A stretch of DNA of 64,000 nt from Adenophora triphylla var. japonica (GCA_022495995.1 JAFEMH010000338.1:703001-767000); one strand, 5' to 3'; positions 11,746 to 23,529 are shown, numbered from the stretch's first letter. Notes: generated by a model not told the origin, from the sequence alone. Numbers and translations: made by a program.

Positions 11746-14000
11746 CTAACTGACATGAACCCAAATTCCAGGGCTAGGAACGTGACGGACCACCACGAAC
11801 AACATATAATACCCCGGAGGCGCAATCTTCCCGGACGCCGGGGCCAGAGCAGTAACGGTGACGCCTTTCAGGTTTACATCGACCTTCACATCCTCCAAAG
11901 CCAGAATCATCATTCTCTGGTTCTGGCAGAACCCGTGTGTGGTAAACGGCGGCGCAATCATTGTCACTTTCAGTTCTCCGACAGCAAACTCCACCGGCGA
12001 TTCAGATACGAAAGAGAAACTCACGGTGAACTTTTCCCCGTACTTGAATTTTTTCTTAGAAGCTTCCTCGTTAATTCTTGTACCAATTAATTCGTCTAAT
12101 GACGGGTTGAGGTACGGTGGCCAGAAAAGCTCTACCTTCATCTCAGTCGGGTATGTTCCATTTAAAGTGTAAAATTGGTGCGGGTTACTCCCAGCCACTA
12201 AGATGTTTCCACGTGGCAACAATGCTGAGCTGGAATGGTACATTCTTGGGATTTCCGTTGGTTCCAATTCCACGAATCTTTGTCCCATGGGTTTGTATGG
12301 TCGGTATAGGACCGGAACTAGGTTCGGGTCTACAGCATCTTCCCAACCGGACGTACCTTTTTGGGCACCATTAATGAACAAGAGATCACCTGTGGGAAGG
12401 TGAAGAAGATCGGCCATGGTACGCCTATGTGGCATGTCCTGTTCTCTCACCCACTGTGGTTTAGGGTCATGGACTTTGATCCTCCAGCAGTCTTGTAACG
12501 CTGGCAAGAACACCTTCTCCTTGGTGTGTTTCTGGTCAACTTTTCCAAACGCAAAAGGGTGGTTCCCGCCACACACCACCACCTCGGCTTCCACCTTGTT
12601 CGGATTGGCTTTGTCGAGTTTGAACGGGAGGAGGGCCGACATACCGGACGGAGGGTAGTTGCGGGCCCCACCGGACAAAGGCGGGTACTCGTAAAGGGTT
12701 TTGCCATTGTAAGGGTTGAAGAGAATGGACCGGTTGTTGGCAAAGAGGAAAACGTTGCCGTCAGGGACTAGGAAAACGAAAGGGTAGAGATTGTTCTCGT
12801 AGGGTACTCTATCGACGTGAAGCGCCGGCTCTCTGGTTTCTTTGAGGAATGGGAGGTTGAACACTTTGGGCTCAAAGTCTAACTGTGGTGGCATGAGATC
12901 GTAGCTGAATTCGTTCCGACCTCCCACCACTATGATGCTCCCATCTTCCAATATTTGTTGGGTCGAATACCTGTTATTTTACATGACATTGCTTTATCAT
13001 TATCACAATTCAATAAAAATGTACTCCATTATTTACTAGTAGATAGATTATACATACCATCTTCCTATGCCAAGAGCATTGTGCCTTTCCTTGAATTCGC
13101 AATTGTCACACGGAGAGATGATTCTAACCGTTTTTACTGCTTTTGCGTTACCTCCTGTGCCTATTAGATCACCATTGGGTCCCAACCCTCCTGATGAGCA
13201 CCATGGGTCCCCCTCGATCTGCATTCACATACAAAGTTTAATCATCAGTTTTTATTTTTAATTCGCAATTATATTTCATTCTATTATGAAACAAAGAGAG
13301 AGTACTTTGTTGTTGTACGTACCTTAAGAGTCCTAACGGCACCGTTTTCAATATTATAAGCAACCGCATGTGCATAACAATCTGGTTGATTTGTCTCAAA
13401 ACTGATTGGACAATTGTTTAGATTAACTTTTTGCAACTTGGTTGCAGAGGGACCGAGGGTGGTAGTATCGAACCAAACCGCTATATTGTTGGGCATCAAC
13501 TGCATTTGCATGGCATTGACGCCCACATCCTCGTTTTGTATGTCCCAACTGCCAAGAAACCCCAAGCTGAACGAATCAATGTCCGGTTTAGGTTCTCTAT
13601 TACTGAGAATGGGAACATGGATCTTTGACTTATCAATAGGCGCGAGAGTAATCGTCGACATCGATTCCCCCTCCTCCTCCCCCTCCTCCTCCGCCTCCTC
13701 TTCCTCTTCCTCCCCGACATGAGTCACGTGTGCTATGCCATGTTCGGCTTGTGCTTTGTTGAACTTTTCGCCGTCAGTGCTCATGGCAAATTTAGATGCC
13801 TTTGTATCGAGAATCTCAGTCTCGTCGTCCCCATCATGATGGTGGTGGCTTTCACCTTTTACTTGGACTTCATCCTTGTGGTGGACTTTGTCCTTATTGA
13901 TAAGAGTTTTGCTCACAACTTCGACATCGCCCGAGTGTTTGGCGAGAACGATAGAGGAAGCAATAAAGAAGATAAGAGAGATAAAGGCTAAAGTTTTCAT
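11746..14000 (-). CDS. GLOX: Glyoxal oxidase-like copper radical oxidase (GLOX copy 1), three exons
   Basis: Predicted secreted copper-radical oxidase that oxidises small aldehydes such as glyoxal to acids and makes hydrogen peroxide in the cell wall. Exons 13323-14000, 13058-13218 and 11746-12970 join in frame through GT-AG introns to give 687 aa. Residues 1-20 (MKTLAFISLIFFIASSIVLA) are a signal peptide; 25-115 is a His/acid-rich linker with HHHHDGDDE and a long Glu run. The GLOX N-terminal domain begins near 148 and a DUF1929-type domain ends the protein. By comparison with galactose oxidase the active site should be Cys233 (WCSSGG), Tyr281 (RWY), Tyr524-His525 (RMYHSSS) and His625 (TTHGF); all are present. 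No stop or frameshift is seen. The start is the only ATG giving a signal peptide and lies about 60 bp below a TATA box. The exact substrate is unknown. A paralogue lies at 56690-58790. Confidence 0.93.
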
Positions 14001-14057
14001 TTTTACAATTGAATGAATTTATTTTGATTTTGATGATTTAGTTTAGAATGCTTGCTT

Positions 14058-14111
14058 CTTTATATATTACATGAAATGACCTAAAAATAGAGTCATCATA
14101 CTATTATTAAG
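14058..14111 (-). promoter_or_regulatory. TATA box and conserved upstream block of GLOX copy 1
   Basis: The minus strand has TATATAAAG at 14066-14058, 58-66 bases before the start codon. Just upstream, CTATTTTTAGGTCATTTCA and a CTGCTTAATAATA block nearly repeat the sequence upstream of GLOX copy 2, where ACTATTTTTAGGTCATTA and CTGCTTAATATTAG precede its TATA box. The protein-free match between the paralogues suggests retained promoter elements. Confidence 0.65.
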
Positions 14112-14418
14112 CAGAAAGTTATGGAGATCTTAGCATCGAGAATTATTATCTCCATGCAATGCGCCATGTTTACTTTTTCCCTTTTTTTGTTAATTTACAG
14201 AAGAAAAAAAAAAGGCCTTTTACTAGTTCAAAAGTTTTAATTAACCATTCAATTATCAGGTTGTTAGAAAAACTAATGGTGTCCATGATTTCGTTTCATT
14301 TCTATACATAAAATATATGGTGAACGCAATAAAAGTAACCTGTTAGTACCAACAATTTAATATGAAATTTCAGACGTTATAAAGACAATCCTATGGAATG
14401 AGTCAATCTAATTGCTAC
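14112..14418. other. Upstream flank of GLOX copy 1
   Basis: This AT-rich, gene-free stretch leads up to the Tekay element, whose target duplication GCTAC occupies 14414-14418. Apart from poly-A/T runs nothing is recognisable. Distal GLOX promoter sequence beyond 14418 has been displaced by the 12-kb insertion. Confidence 0.45.
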
Positions 14419-15862
14419 TGTAACATTTCTAATTTTTCATACATAAATAAGCATTCAATGGTATTAAATATAACTTCAAAATATTAGGGTTTTCACCCCC
14501 AAAACCCTATTACATCATAAATGTCATTAAATACCATAAACACTTAATAAATGCGGAAGCGAAAATAAATACTTATTGTCTCAGCTAGTAAAACTACACT
14601 AGCCATTAATGTACTTACAACCAGATGAAATAACTAATTGTTCAATAATCTTAATTATTCTCCAAGCGTCGCCCTTCTCGCGACCAATCCAATTCCCTTC
14701 TACTTAGAACCTGGAAAGAAAAATTTAAGGGAGAAAGGGTGAGCGAATGAATGCTCAGTAAGTTCATACGATGTCTCTTCGGGTACTAAGAAGAGACGAC
14801 CAGAATGAACACTTCAATAATATAATACAAGGATAGGTTACTTAAACTTTATAATAGACTGCGGTACAATACAGTCAAGACACCATTTAAAATATTCTTC
14901 AAGGAAATATGGCACTACAATTCAAAGGGATTCATACAATTTCCGTCAATTTCAACGTACATTATAACCTCAATGCCAAAGGTACAATTAATACACCTAG
15001 CTTCATCAAGCCATTAGTGTGGGTCGAAACATATATGGGTGCTTTGTCACACATATATGCTCGGGGGTCTAGAATTGCCCTTGTAATCGAGACAATTCTG
15101 AGAGAAGGCATGTGATCACTCATGCGATCCCTAATAAGAACAAGTCCTTAGACAAGTTCGACAATGCCTTTTCTAGCTGGGCATGTCCATTCTAAGCAAG
15201 TAAGTGATTCCACAAACATGCTAGAACGAGAAAGCATACGGAGGTACGGTATGCATATGACAAATTTCAAACTTCGGATATTCATGAACAACAACATTAT
15301 CACAAAATATAGATATTTCCAAGTGACGTTTAAATATACGCAGATTATTCACAAATAACTATCATGCCATTTGATAGTTCAATTATATCAAGAAGGTATA
15401 GAATTTCCAATGGAAAAGAAATCAAATACAGTAAAGGAACGTAATCTCTTACCTTAGCTTTGCTTTCCGTCCTTAAGCAACGCCTTTACGCGAAATCTAC
15501 AATCACGTAATAACATAACTTAGGCACAAGTAATCGCTTATTACTTCTTATGTACCTAAACTTCCCTTCTTTAGTTAACCTATGAGTTACTCTTATACTC
15601 ACCTTAACCGGTTAACTAACTTTCTATTTTAGGAACTTTCCTAATTTAGCAGTTTCTTAATTTTAGAAACTTCTTCTTATAGATCTTTCCTCAAGAGGAC
15701 ACTTAGGTTCATTCCTTTCAATGGAAGTCTAATTCCTTGATAGCTTCCTAATTACGGTCCCTCTTCTCTTTTTGGGTAACCTTCTTTATTTGGAAAGTTT
15801 CCTTCTTCGAAAGCTTTCAATTTCGAACCCTACTATTTTAGGAACTTAAGTCTTTTAATATT

Positions 15863-16505
15863 CACTACAAGAAAATAAGGATTTAGCTACAAATTTTTTA
15901 GCTACAAAAATATTTTGTAGTTAAAAGATTTGAATTAGCGATGAATTATTTATTCGTAGACAAATCTCTATGTTTTTGCGACAATATTAATTTTGTAGCC
16001 AAATACTAAACTAAGAAAACAAAACAAAAATATTTGTCGTTAAATGAGACAAATTTTTTGGCGCACAAATTTCGCGCTAGTCAAAATTGTAAATAAGATT
16101 TGGCTACAAAAATATAAATTATTTGCTATGAAATTATTTCATAGCCAAAATTACCCTTAAAATCACCCATAATATTATGCTAAAATCACTCCTAAAATTT
16201 AAGTACAATCTATAATGCATATGTTACAATCTATTTAATCAATATATGGGGTTAGCTTATAAATATAAAATGTGTCATTAGCGGCCATGGATTTAAAACC
16301 TACGGAGGATTCCTTTTCCTTCTCTCTGATTATCTAATTATCGCACCCCTTTTAAACTAAATTGCGGCAAACATCCATAACAGAGAGGTAACGACGGCGA
16401 ACGGCGATTGAGGGAGGCGATTGAGAGAGGCGATCCCACGGCGAGAGTAAACAAAGACGTGCTCTCAACCAGCGGCAACCCACATCAGCAGCAACAATCT
16501 GCCGC
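15863..16505 (+). mobile_element. One-ended CACTA fragment in the LTR
   Basis: The insert begins CACTACAAGAAAATAAGG, a CACTA terminus like that of the element at 26899 (CACTACAAGAAAACCC). It is followed by subterminal copies of TAGCTACAAA and TTTGTAG over about 280 bp, then a GC-richer part (16380-16500) with GGCGATTGAG repeats. No second terminus is found. Sequence returns to the LTR at AAAGTCCTTTAAC. Compared with the other LTR about 115 bp of host LTR is missing, so the right end and adjacent DNA were lost together. Confidence 0.75.
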
Positions 16506-16529
16506 AAAGTCCTTTAACTTTATAAAATT

Positions 16530-16720
16530 TACAAAGAAGTCCCTCAACTTTTGAAAAATTACAAAATAGCCCCTCAACTTTTGAAAATTTGGAAAACAGT
16601 CCCTCAACTTTTGAAAAATTGCAAAACAGTCCTTCAACTTTTAAATAATTTCAAAACAGTCCTTCAACTTTTAAAAAATTTCAAAACAGTCCATCAACTT
16701 TTAAAATTTACAGAACAGTC
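16530..16720. repeat. Tandem CCTCAACTTTT repeats in the LTR (about 33-bp step)
   Basis: Six or so degenerate copies of AGTCCCTCAACTTTTGAAAAATTGCAAAAC-like units occur here and again at 25335-25525 in the other LTR. They create open frames of PQLLKNxKTV repeats that are not genes. Confidence 0.8.
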
Positions 16721-17635
16721 CCTAAGAAACTTTGGACTTTTCAGTTCAGTCCCTTAGTTAACTGTTCAGTGAATAACTTAACTGGAAATCAGAATTTAAT
16801 CCCTTAAGCTTTTTAAACATTGCAGTTTGGTCCCTTTTTCCGTTTGAAAACTAACTGTTTTTATACAAAATAGACCAAAAGCCTAACACCTAAATAGAGA
16901 CACACCCCAAATCCATCTAGGCCATTCGGCCGAACCCTAGGTGATTCAAAAACCTTGTTTTTGTTCTTCTTTTTATTTCCCAAACATTAAACAACTCATT
17001 TAATTCACATATTCTTTAATCAAACACTTTTAATCATATATTAATTGTGTTAGATTTAAATCTAAATCAAGATGAATTAGGGTTATGATTACTTCATTAT
17101 AACCTTCAATTTCCCATTATTCAAACCCTTAATTTATTCATTAACTCTAAAATTAAACCATTAAAAATCTAAGAATGACCAAACCTAGAATTAAAATAGT
17201 TTTAGAATTTCAAAAATTCATATCTAATTCAATTTAATTCCGAATTGAATGAAATAAAAACTAGGGTTTAGGGTATCATCTTACCTTAATTATGATGAAG
17301 AAATATTGGCCAAAGAAGACCAAAATCCGGCTGTCACCCCCCTCCAAGTGCTCGACCGCCGCCCCCCTCTCCCTAGGGTTTTAATTTTTTTTCTTTTTCT
17401 TTGATTAATGAAGGATTATGGAAAAAAAAATAATGAGGAGGTTTATTATTTGTAGCTAGGCTTTAACCTCCTTGGGCCCTCTAACCTCATTAGCCCATAA
17501 CTTAGCCCACTTGATTAATAAGTGATTTGGTCCACTCAGAATAAAGCCAAGTCCGACTAAATAAGGAGTATTATTTTATTTATTATTCTAATTAAAATAA
17601 TACTAAAAAAAAATCAAAATTTTCGGGTCTTTACA

Positions 17636-17650
17636 TTCTTACCCCTTAAA
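17636..17650 (-). other. Polypurine tract of the Tekay-like element
   Basis: The minus strand reads TTTTAAGGGGTAAGAA immediately before the 3' LTR, the expected second-strand primer. Confidence 0.7.
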
Positions 17651-17679
17651 AGAGTTTGGTCCTCCAAACTAAACGTACC

Positions 17680-18010
17680 TTAATTTTTCGAAGAGATCGG
17701 AATACATTTCCCGCATTTCGCTTTCGAGCTCCCATGTTGCTTCTCTTTCGGTATGGTTGCTCTACTTGTACTTTCACATAAGGAACCAATCGTTTCCTCA
17801 CATTCTCGTCTTTTACGTCGACGATCTGATCGGCCTTTCATCATAAGTCGGATCGGCACGGACTGCGTAGGCTGTTTGTACTCGATCACGTGACTTGGAT
17901 CGTGAATATAATTCCTTAGCATGGAGACGTGGAACACGTCGTATACTCCAGCTAAAACCGGTGGTAAAGCCAATCTATAAGCCACTTCCCAATCTTGTCA
18001 AGAATTTCGA
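17680..18010 (-). pseudogene. Integrase C-terminal and chromodomain-like tail of the Tekay-like element
   Basis: Residues AYRLALPPVLAGVYDVFHVS, then SMLRNYIHDPSHVIEY, are the conserved end of Ty3 chromovirus integrase. After a frame change, the other frames encode DVKDENVRKRLVPYVKVQ and a tail with ESEMREMYSDLFEKL, matching the chromodomain-like terminus that directs integration in this lineage. At least two frameshifts break it. Confidence 0.8.
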
Positions 18011-18095
18011 ATGGTCCCACGTATCGCGGACTTAAATTTCCTTTGATTAGAACCTCATGATTCCCTTTGTTGGCGAGATCTTTAAGAACACTCGA

Positions 18096-19127
18096 TCACC
18101 CAACCGAAACTCCAATTCTCTCCTTCGGTTGTATGCGTAGGATTTGCATGCGCTTTGTGCGGTTTGTAGCCACTTGCGGATACTGTTGTACTTTATCTGC
18201 GGTGACTTGTACTAATTCCGGTCCACTTAACTTTCTCTCACCAACCTCGTCCCAACAAGCTGGCGACCTACATTTTCTTCCATATAATGCTTCGTATGGA
18301 GCCATTCCAATGCTTGCGTGAAAAGCTGTTGTTGTACGCAAACTCCACTAACGGTAAGTGTTCATCCCACGAGCCTGGCCATTCTAACGATGTAGCCCTC
18401 GACATGTCCTCCGATGTCTGGATGGTCCTTTCCATTGCCCATCTGTTTGTGGGTGAAACGTCGTACTCATCGTCGGTTACGTCCCAGTGCCCACTTGTAG
18501 GCGTTTCCAAAACTTTGAGGTAAACCACGCATCTCTATCATTGAGACTGGTATTCCATGTAACCTTACTATCTCATCAATATACAGTTTGGCCAGCTTTT
18601 CTAACGAATCTGTCTTCTTGATTGCTAGAAAATGTGCCGACTTCGTCAATCTATCTCTGATGACCCATATAGCATCTTGCTTCCCTTGTGTTTCGGTAAC
18701 CCGCTCACGAAGTCCATAGCAATGTTCTCCCACTTCCACTCCGGAATTGGTAATGATTGTAGTAAGCCTGCGGTTTACGATGTTCACTTTTCACTTGGCG
18801 ACAGGTCAAGCATCGTGCCACGTACTCTGCCACATCATTCTTCATGTTATTCCACCAGAACGATCCTCTCAAGTCTCTATACATTTTAGCACTTCCCGGA
18901 TGTACGGAGAATTTTGAGCAGTGAGCTTCTCTCAGTCTTTCTCTCTTAATCTCATCATTGTTTGACACCCATATTCTTTCCTGGTATCTCAAGATTCCAT
19001 CTTCCCCTATGCGAAGATCTTTTCCTTGCCCTTTTCCGACTAGGGCCTCTCTTTCCCCATCTAACTCTTGTGCTTCTTTTATCCTTCCCAGCGTAGGTTG
19101 TAGGGTTAATTTAGCCGAGATACCCAC
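18096..19127 (-). pseudogene. Integrase of the Tekay-like element (fragmented)
   Basis: 19127-18705 has the zinc-binding HHCC region (HCSKFSVHPGSAKMYRDL, WNNMKNDVAEYVARCLTC) after GILRYQERIWV. 18787-18467 has core strand [20 protein letters not shown]; the usual IVDRLTKS reads IRDRLTKS. 18528-18268 and 18341-18096 give LPLVEFAYNNSF and HASIGMAPYEALYGRKCRSP. The pieces lie in different frames, so single-base indels have scrambled the gene although each motif is recognisable. Confidence 0.88.
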
Positions 19128-19149
19128 TAACTCTCACTCTTAGACTCAT

Positions 19150-20156
19150 ATCCTTCATGTCTTCCCATTGCTCTTACCCCCTTAGAGATCAACGTTGCTA
19201 ACATTTCGTGGTTCTTTCTACTTAACGCATCGGCCGCTTTATTAGCCTTCCCGAGGATGATACAAAATCTCACAGTCATAATCTTTTAGTAACTTTAACC
19301 ACCTCCTTTGTCTCATATTAAGCTCTTTACGGGTAAAGATGTACTTAAGGCTTTTATGGTCGGTAAAAATCTAGCACTTCACGCCATATAAGTAGTGTCT
19401 CCCAAATCTTTAATGCAAATACTACTGACTAACTCCGGATCATGGGTAGGGTAGTTCCGTTCATGTACCTTCAATTGTCTAGACGCATATGCTTTATAAC
19501 CTTCTCATTTTGCATCGGGACACAACCTAATCCCTTCGGTGAAGCGTCACTGTAAATGACAAACCCTTCGGTTCACTGTCGGTAACGTCAATATCGGTGC
19601 GATCGCTAGCTTTATTCTTCAATTCTTGAAAACTTTTCTCACACTCCTCCGACCAAATGAACTTTACTCCTTTTGAGTCAACCTCGTCGATGGTCCGAGA
19701 TAACTTAGAAAATCCTTCTACGAATCTTCTATAGTAACCGGCTAAACCCGAGAAAACTTCTTATCTCGGTCACTTTGTAGTCGGTCTTTCCCAATCCATT
19801 ATTGCCTCTATCTTGGTTGGATCTCTGAAATTCCTTCCTTAGACACTACATGTCCCGAATGTCACCTTCTCTAACCAAAATTCACACTTCTTAAACTTGG
19901 CGTATAATTTCTGTCTTCTCAAAATTTCCGATTACTAACTTCAAATGTTACTGCATGTTCTTCTTTGGTTTTAGAGTACACCAAAATATCATCAATAAAC
20001 ACTATCACACATCTATCTAGGTACTCTTGAAATATTCTATTCATCAATTCCATGAATGCGGTGGTGCATTAGTCGGCCAAACGGCATAACCACAAACTCG
20101 TAATGCCCGTATCGTGTTACGAATCTTTGTCTTTGCCACATCCTCATCCTTCGCCC
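19150..20156 (-). pseudogene. RT palm and RNase H of the Tekay-like element (heavily frameshifted)
   Basis: No long open frame survives, but motifs can be read in alternating frames. VFIDDILV, the RT catalytic motif, is at about 19981-20004. DASPKGLGCVPMQNEK of the RNase H domain is at about 19501-19550. Phrases such as KVIEYGVKYLGH-type sequence are lost. The density of one-base indels here is much higher than the difference between the LTRs would suggest. Confidence 0.8.
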
Positions 20157-21030
20157 TCAAGCGTGGTAACCGGACCTAAGATCTATCTTTGAAAAGTAAC
20201 AAGCCCCCTTTAGTTGATCAAACAGATCATCAATCCTTGGTAAGGGATATTGGTTCCTTACCGTCACTTTATTTAATTCCCTATAATCGATACACAACCT
20301 CATAGACCCATCCTTCTTCTTTACAAATAGCACCGGCGCACCCCATGGCGACACGCTCGGTCTAATCAACCCCTTATCCAAAAACTCTTGTAATTGCTCC
20401 TTCAACTCCTTTAATTCCGTCGGAGCCATCCTATATGGTGCCCTTGAAATGGGTGTCATTTCCGGCACTAGATCTATTGTGAACTCAACATCTCTCACTG
20501 GTGGTATCCCCGGCAAATCTTCTGGAAATACATCGCGAAATTCTTTAACAACTTCTAAGGAATCTATAGTTACTTCTTTTCCTTCGGTCTCACCAATATG
20601 TGCTAGAAATCCTACACATCCTTTCCTCAACAATTTTCGCGCCTTCATTGCAGTTATCAACCCTACTTGGCTCCTTGGTTTCGAACCTAAGAATTTACAC
20701 TCTTCGCTGTCTTTCCCTACAAAGGTCATTATCTTCTCGTAACAATTAATGTTAGCACGGTTCATGGCTAACCAATCCATTCCTAAGATCACATCGAACT
20801 CTGACATATCTAATTCAATAAGTTCAATTTTCAATTCAGTGCCTCCTACTCCCAAGGTGCAATTCTTATAAACTGTGGTGTTAGGTATAGCTTTTTTTGC
20901 AGGTGTATCTATCACTAAAGGTACTTGTAAGGCTTCGGGTTGCAATTTCAACTTCTTAGCTATGCATTTACTAACCACTTGAATGTGTAGCTCCGGTATC
21001 TATTAACACGCTAAACATTGCGGGAATTTA
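20157..21030 (-). pseudogene. Protease and N-terminal reverse transcriptase of the Tekay-like element
   Basis: The aspartic protease motif VLIDTGATH is read at about 21000-21025, one frame off from the ORF that follows. The ORF at 20978-20157 contains [20 protein letters not shown], then the RT start: [80 protein letters not shown] and [13 protein letters not shown]. This is a good match to Ty3 chromovirus RT. It stops abruptly where the next frame break occurs. Confidence 0.92.
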
Positions 21031-21083
21031 AGCTGAAGTGTACACCTTACAAGATCATTGTTTACATTTGCCGCTTTTCTTTG

Positions 21084-22141
21084 TCATCGTGAACACTCGT
21101 CCACGACCTCCACCATTTCCTCCGTTATTTCCTCACGGCTCCAGAAATTTGGTTCATCTTTCTTGGGTTCAGGACATTTCCACTTTGGATGTCCAACCTT
21201 GTCACAGTTGTGGCATTTCCGCTCCTTGTAGAAACAGATCTCCGTCTTATGAGCTCCATCACAGATAGTGCACTTATCGTAACTCGTGAAACCTCGGGCC
21301 CCACCCTTGTTCCACTCACTCTTGTTGCCACCGAAATTCTTATTGTTGTTGTTGTTGTTGGCATGCTTGTTCCCATAACTGCCTTTATCACGATTATCGT
21401 CTACCGCCTTTCTCTTGTTGTTGTGACGGTCCTTGTCCCCATTACCGTTTGACCCTTTGTCTCCATCTGATCCCTTGGACACAGTCTTTCCTTTTTCCTC
21501 ACGCCGGCTGCGATAACTGTCCGACTCCTTCTCCACGATTTTGGCCCTATCGATACTGCCAGTATGTTGTCAAAGCTAATGGAGTAATTACGTACGGATT
21601 CGATCACTCGATCTGCTTCGAATTTCCTCGCTTTCTGCTCTTCGGTATTGAAAAACCTTGGAGCAAATTCCATCAGATCAGTGAACTTCTCACCATATTC
21701 CGCCACCGTCATGTTTCCTTGTACTAGAGTTAAGAATTCAGCTACCTTGGCATTCCTCACGCTGGCAGGGTAGTACTTCTCATTAAACACATTCTTGAAA
21801 GCGGTCCAAGTCATTGCCGCATCACCACGAGCCACGGCGGCTCGTTTTACGCACTCCCACCACGACTGTGCCTTTCCCCTTAGCATGAAAGTCGCAAATA
21901 CCACCTTCTGTTCCTCTGTGCAAGTTAATGTCCCGAAAATTCTCTCTTTGCTCTTAATCCAGTCCTCTGACTTTTCTTTTTCTGTACCTGAGAACATGTC
22001 AGGGTTTCTTCTCTGGAACAACTCTAACGGGTCACGCAACTGTACTGGTGGTGGTGCTTGAGCCAATCTAGCTACAGCTTGACCTATCCCAGCCACCGTC
22101 TGTGTCAAAGTCTGAAGAAGGTTGGCCATATTCGGGTCCAA
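21084..22141 (-). pseudogene. Gag of the Tekay-like element (frameshifted)
   Basis: The first part (first ATG at 22129, frame to 21401) has a Retrotrans_gag domain: FMLRGKAQSWWECVKR, FNEKYYPASVRNAKVAEFLT, LVQGNMTVAEYGEKFTDL. The second part, in another frame (21536-21084), has an Asn-rich spacer and a zinc knuckle CHNCDKVGHPKWKC. Gag forms the particle and binds RNA. The two frames overlap at about 21401-21536, so one frameshift separates them. Confidence 0.9.
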
Positions 22142-23142
22142 TTGTCCTCCTCCATTCCCGTTCCCCCTTCTTTGTTGTTGTTACTACCATTTCCGTCGTT
22201 GGCATTACGTCACGATCTTGTGCGCGTCGACATCGCAGAATTGCCTTGTTTCGGTTATACGAATTCATCTCATTGACACGTACGATGATTATGGTACAAC
22301 AATACATTTACATGCGTGTCTATTATATTGAATTCCTACACTTTGGGCTAGCTTTTTACTCTCTAGTTTTCCCTTTCACTTGTTAGTCATTTTACTAGAC
22401 TACGATTTGGTTCACGTCTTCTCTAGACGAAAGATTTATTCATTGGCCTTTGGTACTAGACCATTAACTTAATGTTTGTTGGATGGTTCTTAACTTTGAG
22501 ATTTTTCGTCTCGGAAAATTTTAACTTTTATTACCTTACTAACCTTTTACTCGGTCAGTTACATAATTTTTTTGTCTCCAATGGCTTTACAATTTACTTT
22601 TCAACTAACGTTTTTCTTAGTTAGTTTGACTTTATCTTACTAGTCGTTGTACTTGACTAGTTCACTTTTTATTTCCATGGTCATCTTTCTTTGACTCATG
22701 GCTTCACAAGCCGTTTCACTTGGCTAGTTTCACTTTTATCCCCATGGTCGTCTTACTTCGCCCTATGGTTTCATAGGCCGTTTCACTTGGTCTATGCTTT
22801 TCTTGTTGTTTCTCAATAAGTTAAACTTACGGCTTTTTCTTTATAAGGAATAATTAATTATTTTACCTGGTACTAGTAATAATAAAATTAACTAAAACCT
22901 TTTATTCATACTAAATTGATAAAAAAAAAACATATTGTCTAAAATCCTTTACGCTAGAATAAAAATTTTAATCTCAACTAGAAAAACAAAAATTTTACTA
23001 GACTAATCTGAATTAACTTAAATAAAATAACCCTCTGGATTTCTGATTGTCCATCAGTTCGTCCTCTCTGTTCCTTCACTTGGCCTCTAGATTCCACACC
23101 GTTCATGTTTGGCTGCTAACTCATCATACTTAGCTTGAATCT

Positions 23143-23529
23143 CTAGCTTCTCTGCATGCGTTGGCGGCTTGACTCCGGTTCACGTCGTTCTTGATCATCT
23201 AGTTGCTTCTCGAGATTAAACACTCGCCTTTGCTCGTCCAGTACTTGCACACTTATTTTATTCCATTCCCTAATAGCTATCCTGATATGCATCTCCCCGG
23301 TCCTGACCTTCTGAATATTCTTAGCCAGCTCCTTTTCCATGAGTTCCATATCTTCATTGCTTACCTTGAGGGCGTACTGCAAACCCTTTACTTTTGCCTT
23401 CTCTTTCTTTAACTCTTTAGTGATCAATTTGATGCGGTGATCCTTAGCTGCAATTGTTTCTTTGAGGGCCGCACTATACCTTACAGACTTAATCGGTCTT
23501 CGTGCCATGATCCTATACACATTAGACAA
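23143..23529 (-). CDS. Small coiled-coil ORF upstream of gag in the Tekay-like element
   Basis: This ORF of up to 128 aa (an alternative start at MARRPIKSV gives about 121 aa) lies between the 5' LTR and gag in gag sense. It is rich in K, E, R and Q with few prolines. Heptad-like stretches occur at KETIAAKDHRIKLITKELKK, LQYALKVSNEDMELMEKEL and VLDEQRRVFNLEKQLDDQER, so a coiled coil is likely. It has stayed open while gag and pol broke up. I do not recognise a family. It could be an extra element-encoded protein, an N-terminal part of gag or a chance frame; whether relatives keep it is unknown. Confidence 0.45.
   Translation of the reverse strand: MSNVYRIMARRPIKSVRYSAALKETIAAKDHRIKLITKELKKEKAKVKGLQYALKVSNEDMELMEKELAKNIQKVRTGEMHIRIAIREWNKISVQVLDEQRRVFNLEKQLDDQERREPESSRQRMQRS

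Larger units (their letters stand above)
14419..17635 (-). repeat. 3' LTR of the Tekay-like element (with CACTA fragment)
   Basis: It aligns along its whole length with 23754-26431 except at 15863-16505, where a CACTA end is present and about 115 bp of LTR is missing. Both LTRs contain a purine-poor array of CCTCAACTTTTGAAAAATT units (about 33-bp step) and the phrase CTAGGCCATTCGGCCGAACC. The small open frames in these arrays are repeat artefacts. Confidence 0.93.

Noticed and set aside
12117..12771. Several plus-strand and alternate-frame ORFs over GLOX copy 1 (same at 57105-57682)
   Set aside because: Antisense or shifted shadows of conserved GLOX exons.
16551..16757. PQLLKNxKTV repeat ORF (also at 25352-25558)
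   Set aside because: Low-complexity tandem repeats inside both LTRs of the Tekay-like element, not a protein family.
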